A stretch of DNA of 58,303 nt, taken from IMG/VR virus record IMGVR_UViG_3300024346_000071, positions 1-58,303 of that record; one strand, given 5' to 3'. The stretch comes from a virus. Of this stretch, positions 56,956-58,303 are shown piece by piece (the stretch's first letter is position 1; each line of letters begins with the position of its first letter). Made by a program: the position numbers and the translations under genes. The notes beneath the pieces were generated by a model that was not told the origin of the DNA, did not search any database, and worked only from the letters and a program-made list of their open reading frames with translations.

Positions 56956-57032
56956 TGGGGTGTCTAATGAGGTTCGAACTCATACTATCAGTACCACAAA
57001 CTGACGTGCTAACCATTAACACTATAAACACC
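56956..57032 (-). tRNA. tRNA-His(GTG)
   Basis: 77 nt including the extra 5' G (-1) opposite C73, the His identity feature, and an encoded CCA. Loop TTGTGGT on TCAGT/ACTGA. Confidence 0.95.
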
Positions 57033-57037
57033 ATATG

Positions 57038-57107
57038 TTGCGTGTTTGAGGTTTGAACTCAATTGGTCATCCTTATGAGAGATAACTCTTTTCCACTAAG
57101 CCACGCA
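57038..57107 (-). tRNA. Second tRNA with CAT anticodon (Met or Ile2)
   Basis: 70 nt, short D arm (CTT/AAG), loop CTCATAA, TTCAAAC T loop, no encoded CCA. The acceptor TGCGTGG/ACACGCA has one mismatch. It differs strongly from the CAT tRNA at 54625-54701, so one of the two may be tRNA-Ile2 and the other Met. Confidence 0.85.
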
Positions 57108-57109
57108 AT

Positions 57110-57168
57110 GTGAGGAATTGAACCTCCTTCCCAGCTCGATGCCAGGCGATACACCCAGTATCCTTCAC
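57110..57168 (-). pseudogene. tRNA-like element without a normal acceptor or anticodon loop
   Basis: It has a D-arm-like GATAC-TGGGT-GTATC, an arm CCTGG-CATCGAG-CTGGG whose loop has A instead of the invariant T at position 33, and a T arm GGAGG-TTCAATT-CCTCA. The 7-bp acceptor cannot form without invading the adjacent tRNA. It is probably a decayed tRNA, or a tRNA mimic. Confidence 0.45.
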
Positions 57169-57174
57169 CGGTTG

Positions 57175-57246
57175 AGGCGGGTATTGGATTCGAACCAATG
57201 TTAAAGGTTTTGCAGACCTCCTCCTAACCACTCGAGACAACTCGCC
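57175..57246 (-). tRNA. tRNA-Cys(GCA)
   Basis: 72 nt. Loop CTGCAAA on GAGGT/ACCTT, discriminator T as expected for Cys, TTCGAAT T loop, no encoded CCA. Confidence 0.93.
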
Positions 57247-57255
57247 ATTATTTGT

Positions 57256-57308
57256 TGTTCACTTTTTTTGATTGTTCACGAATAGTGAACACTCTAAATT
57301 TGTGAACA
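57256..57308. repeat. Four TGTTCAC heptamers in nested two-fold symmetry
   Basis: TGTTCAC at 57256-57262 and 57273-57279; its complement GTGAACA at 57285-57291 and 57302-57308. Inner and outer pairs share the same centre (57282), and copies are 17 bp apart on each side. It fills the widest gap (65 nt) in this tRNA run. Operator-like, or an RNA hairpin. Confidence 0.6.
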
Positions 57309-57311
57309 TTG

Positions 57312-57384
57312 TAGTTCCATAGGGATTCGAACCCCAACTTTTTCATCCGTAGTGAAAGGTGCTAATCCGTTACACCATAGAACT
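57312..57384 (-). tRNA. tRNA-Arg(ACG)
   Basis: 73 nt. Loop CTACGGA on TTTCA/TGAAA, TTCGAAT T loop, no encoded CCA. A34 would need deamination to inosine by the host TadA to read CGU, CGC and CGA. Confidence 0.92.
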
Positions 57385-57389
57385 ATTTG

Positions 57390-57460
57390 CACCCCCTGAA
57401 AGATTCGAACTTTCATCTGCGGTTTTGGAGACCGATATGCTACCATTGCACCAAAGAGAT
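57390..57460 (-). tRNA. tRNA-Trp(CCA)
   Basis: 71 nt. Loop CTCCAAA on TCGGT/ACCGC, discriminator G as in Trp tRNAs. The acceptor ATCTCTT/AGGGGGT relies on several G-T pairs. Confidence 0.9.
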
Positions 57461-57465
57461 GTGTG

Positions 57466-57538
57466 TTGGAATGATAAGACTCGAACTTATAACCTTCCGC
57501 GTATCAGGCGGATGCTCTCACCATTGAGCTACATTCCA
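57466..57538 (-). tRNA. tRNA-Ile(GAT)
   Basis: 73 nt. Loop CTGATAC on TCCGC/GCGGA, perfect TGGAATG/CATTCCA acceptor, TTCGAGT T loop, no encoded CCA. Confidence 0.95.
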
Positions 57539-57544
57539 ATGTTG

Positions 57545-57620
57545 TAGGGTAAGCAGGATTCGAACCTGCGTGCTCTTCGTCCCAAACGAAGCGAGATAGA
57601 CCGGACTCCTCTATTACCCT
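57545..57620 (-). tRNA. tRNA-Pro(TGG)
   Basis: 76 nt. Loop TTTGGGA on CTTCG/CGAAG, perfect AGGGTAA/TTACCCT acceptor, TTCGAAT T loop, no encoded CCA. Confidence 0.94.
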
Positions 57621-57626
57621 ATATTG

Positions 57627-57700
57627 TGAACCCGAATGGACTCGAACCATTGACTCCCTCATTAAAAGTGAGGTGCTCTAACCAACTGAGCTACGGATTC
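57627..57700 (-). tRNA. tRNA-Lys(TTT)
   Basis: 74 nt. Loop CTTTTAA on CCTCA/TGAGG, acceptor GAATCCG/CGGGTTC, TTCGAGT T loop, no encoded CCA. Confidence 0.95.
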
Positions 57701-57705
57701 AATTG

Positions 57706-57778
57706 TGGAAATAAACGGATTCGAACCGCTGACACCTGCATCTTCAGTGCAGTGCTCTACCTACTGAGCTACATTTCC
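57706..57778 (-). tRNA. tRNA-Phe(GAA)
   Basis: 73 nt. Loop CTGAAGA on CTGCA/TGCAG, acceptor GGAAATG/TATTTCC, TTCGAAT T loop, no encoded CCA. Confidence 0.95.
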
Positions 57779-57783
57779 AATTG

Positions 57784-57865
57784 TGAGAGTAGAAGGACTC
57801 GAACCTCCGAACTCTAATGAGAACTGATTTACAGTCAGTTGCAATTGCCACTATGCGATACTCCC
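57784..57865 (-). tRNA. tRNA-Tyr(GTA)
   Basis: 82 nt with the long variable arm of bacterial Tyr tRNAs. Loop CTGTAAA on ACTGA/TCAGT, acceptor GGGAGTA/TACTCTC. Confidence 0.95.
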
Positions 57866-57870
57866 AATTG

Positions 57871-57944
57871 TAGAAGATATAGGATTCGAACCTATGACCC
57901 TTTGGATGTAAACCAAATGCTCTAACCAACTGAGCTAATCTTCT
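57871..57944 (-). tRNA. tRNA-Val(TAC)
   Basis: 74 nt. Loop TTTACAT on TTTGG/CCAAA, perfect AGAAGAT/ATCTTCT acceptor, TTCGAAT T loop. Confidence 0.95.
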
Positions 57945-57949
57945 ATATG

Positions 57950-58020
57950 TTACCCGAGCTGGATTTGAACCAACCCTAACTCCATCAAAGGGAGTTGTGC
58001 TACCGATACACCATCGGGCA
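57950..58020 (-). tRNA. tRNA-Gln(TTG)
   Basis: 71 nt. Loop CTTTGAT on ACTCC/GGAGT, acceptor TGCCCGA/TCGGGTA, TTCAAAT T loop, no encoded CCA. Confidence 0.93.
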
Positions 58021-58025
58021 AAATT

Positions 58026-58096
58026 CTCAAGCATTCTGGCTCTCGCAACAGAGCTTCCATCTTATTTAACCCTACTGTGCGATACGGGTACTTGAG
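58026..58096 (-). ncRNA. tRNA-sized structured element between tRNA-Gln and tRNA-Gly (not a tRNA)
   Basis: A 71-nt element closed by CTCAAG/CTTGAG, with hairpins ACCC/GGGT (13-nt loop) and GCTCT-GTTGCG-AGAGC. The hairpin at the T-arm position lacks the TTCGA signature, and there is no credible anticodon arm. Spacing to both neighbours is that of the tRNAs. Confidence 0.35.
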
Positions 58097-58099
58097 TTG

Positions 58100-58171
58100 A
58101 GCGGATGATAGGAATCGAACCTACGTCTCCTACTTGGAAGGAAGGAGTAATAACCATTATACGACATCCGC
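58100..58171 (-). tRNA. tRNA-Gly(TCC)
   Basis: 72 nt. Loop CTTCCAA on CCTTC/GTAGG (one T-T mismatch), perfect GCGGATG/CATCCGC acceptor, TTCGATT T loop. Confidence 0.93.
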
Positions 58172-58189
58172 ATGTTAAAGAACCAATTG

Positions 58190-58261
58190 AGGGAAGGGAG
58201 AATTTCGAAATCTCGACCTGATGATTAACAGTCATCTGCTCTGCCTCTGAGCTACCATCCC
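58190..58261 (-). tRNA. tRNA-Asn(GTT)
   Basis: 72 nt. Loop CTGTTAA on GATGA/TCATC, acceptor GGGATGG/CCTTCCC with one T-T mismatch, TTTCGAAA T loop. First tRNA of the array within the window. Confidence 0.93.
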
Positions 58262-58268
58262 ATAAACG

Positions 58269-58302
58269 AAAAAACCCTTAACTTTTTTATCAGTTAAGGG
58301 TT
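58269..58302 (-). terminator. Rho-independent terminator upstream of the tRNA array
   Basis: On the minus strand a 10-bp stem AACCCTTAAC/GTTAAGGGTT with a 10-nt loop is followed by a T tract. It ends a transcript entering from beyond the right edge. Only 7 nt separate it from tRNA-Asn. Confidence 0.85.
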
Positions 58303-58303
58303 C

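Noticed and set aside
57359-58034. Several ORFs in the tRNA array
   Set aside because: They translate tRNA genes; every stretch is accounted for by cloverleafs or spacers.
1-58303. Integrase, transposase, attachment site or other sign of lysogeny
   Set aside because: No such gene or repeat was found; ImmA/IrrE-like peptidases also occur in lytic phages.

Overview
KIND OF GENOME. The window is a contiguous piece of a tailed-phage genome with a T4-like contractile-tail gene set. All credible protein genes and all tRNAs lie on the minus strand, and the DNA is strongly AT-rich. Three things point to a Bacteroidetes host. Eight promoter-like sites read TTTGG-N19-TAT(C/A)TT(T/A)(G/A), which matches the known Bacteroidetes sigma-A pattern (TTTG / TAnnTTTG). 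Two lipoproteins carry a Cys-Ser-Lys-Asp/Glu-Asp start, like the Bacteroidetes lipoprotein export signal. Virion proteins carry the GCTDxxAxNYNxxAxxxDGSC module common in that phylum. I cannot name the virus.

LAYOUT (read right to left, in the direction of transcription). 54.6-58.3 kb: an array of 23 tRNA genes that together serve all 20 amino acids. Between them lie several tRNA-sized structured elements that are not tRNAs, one ~200-nt RNA with its own terminator, and three small protein genes. 44.3-54.6 kb: accessory and nucleic-acid genes: metallophosphoesterase, 5'-kinase, OB-fold RNA ligase, PhoH, three consecutive HExxH proteins, two surface-type lipoproteins, a 5'-nucleotidase, an HD hydrolase and an Hsp20 chaperone. 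37.0-44.2 kb: an unusual block holding an ATP-grasp-like/Hint/Cys-rich protein, a 29-residue peptide, five Fe(II)/2-oxoglutarate oxygenases, a radical SAM enzyme, a sulfotransferase-like protein, a zinc-ribbon protein and an SGNH hydrolase. 28.7-37.0 kb: a membrane protein, an A-type Fe-S carrier, a cupin, a nucleotidyltransferase, a UV endonuclease, a UvsW-like helicase, thymidylate synthase and small proteins. 21.2-28.7 kb: peptide deformylase, a radical SAM protein, two HAD proteins, a gp55-like late sigma factor, a NodU-type carbamoyltransferase and an Ntn-hydrolase. 0-21.2 kb: the tail and baseplate block (spike, two cell-wall peptidases, gp25, gp6, large wedge/fibre proteins, small structural proteins), then a sulfotransferase-like protein and a GIY-YIG protein.

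HOW IT FITS TOGETHER. Two promoter classes divide the genes. The host-type promoters serve metabolic, repair and tRNA genes. A second motif (coding strand ATATTTATA or a close variant) sits in the gaps in front of structural genes and the Hint-protein operon. It fits the late sigma factor encoded at 23971-24732, although that link is inference. Kinase, phosphatase and RNA ligase could repair tRNAs cut by host nucleases, which suits a phage that carries its own full tRNA set. The tailoring-enzyme block (37-44 kb) is the best candidate for an undescribed system: late-type expression, a Hint domain ending in His-Asn just before a 40-residue eight-Cys tail, and a train of oxygenases with a radical SAM enzyme.

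Stretches over 300 bases without a protein gene occur only in the tRNA region (about 54.56-54.96, 55.13-55.43, 55.85-56.30 and 56.76-58.30 kb); their contents are listed below. No integrase, transposase, insertion sequence, CRISPR array or attachment site was seen.
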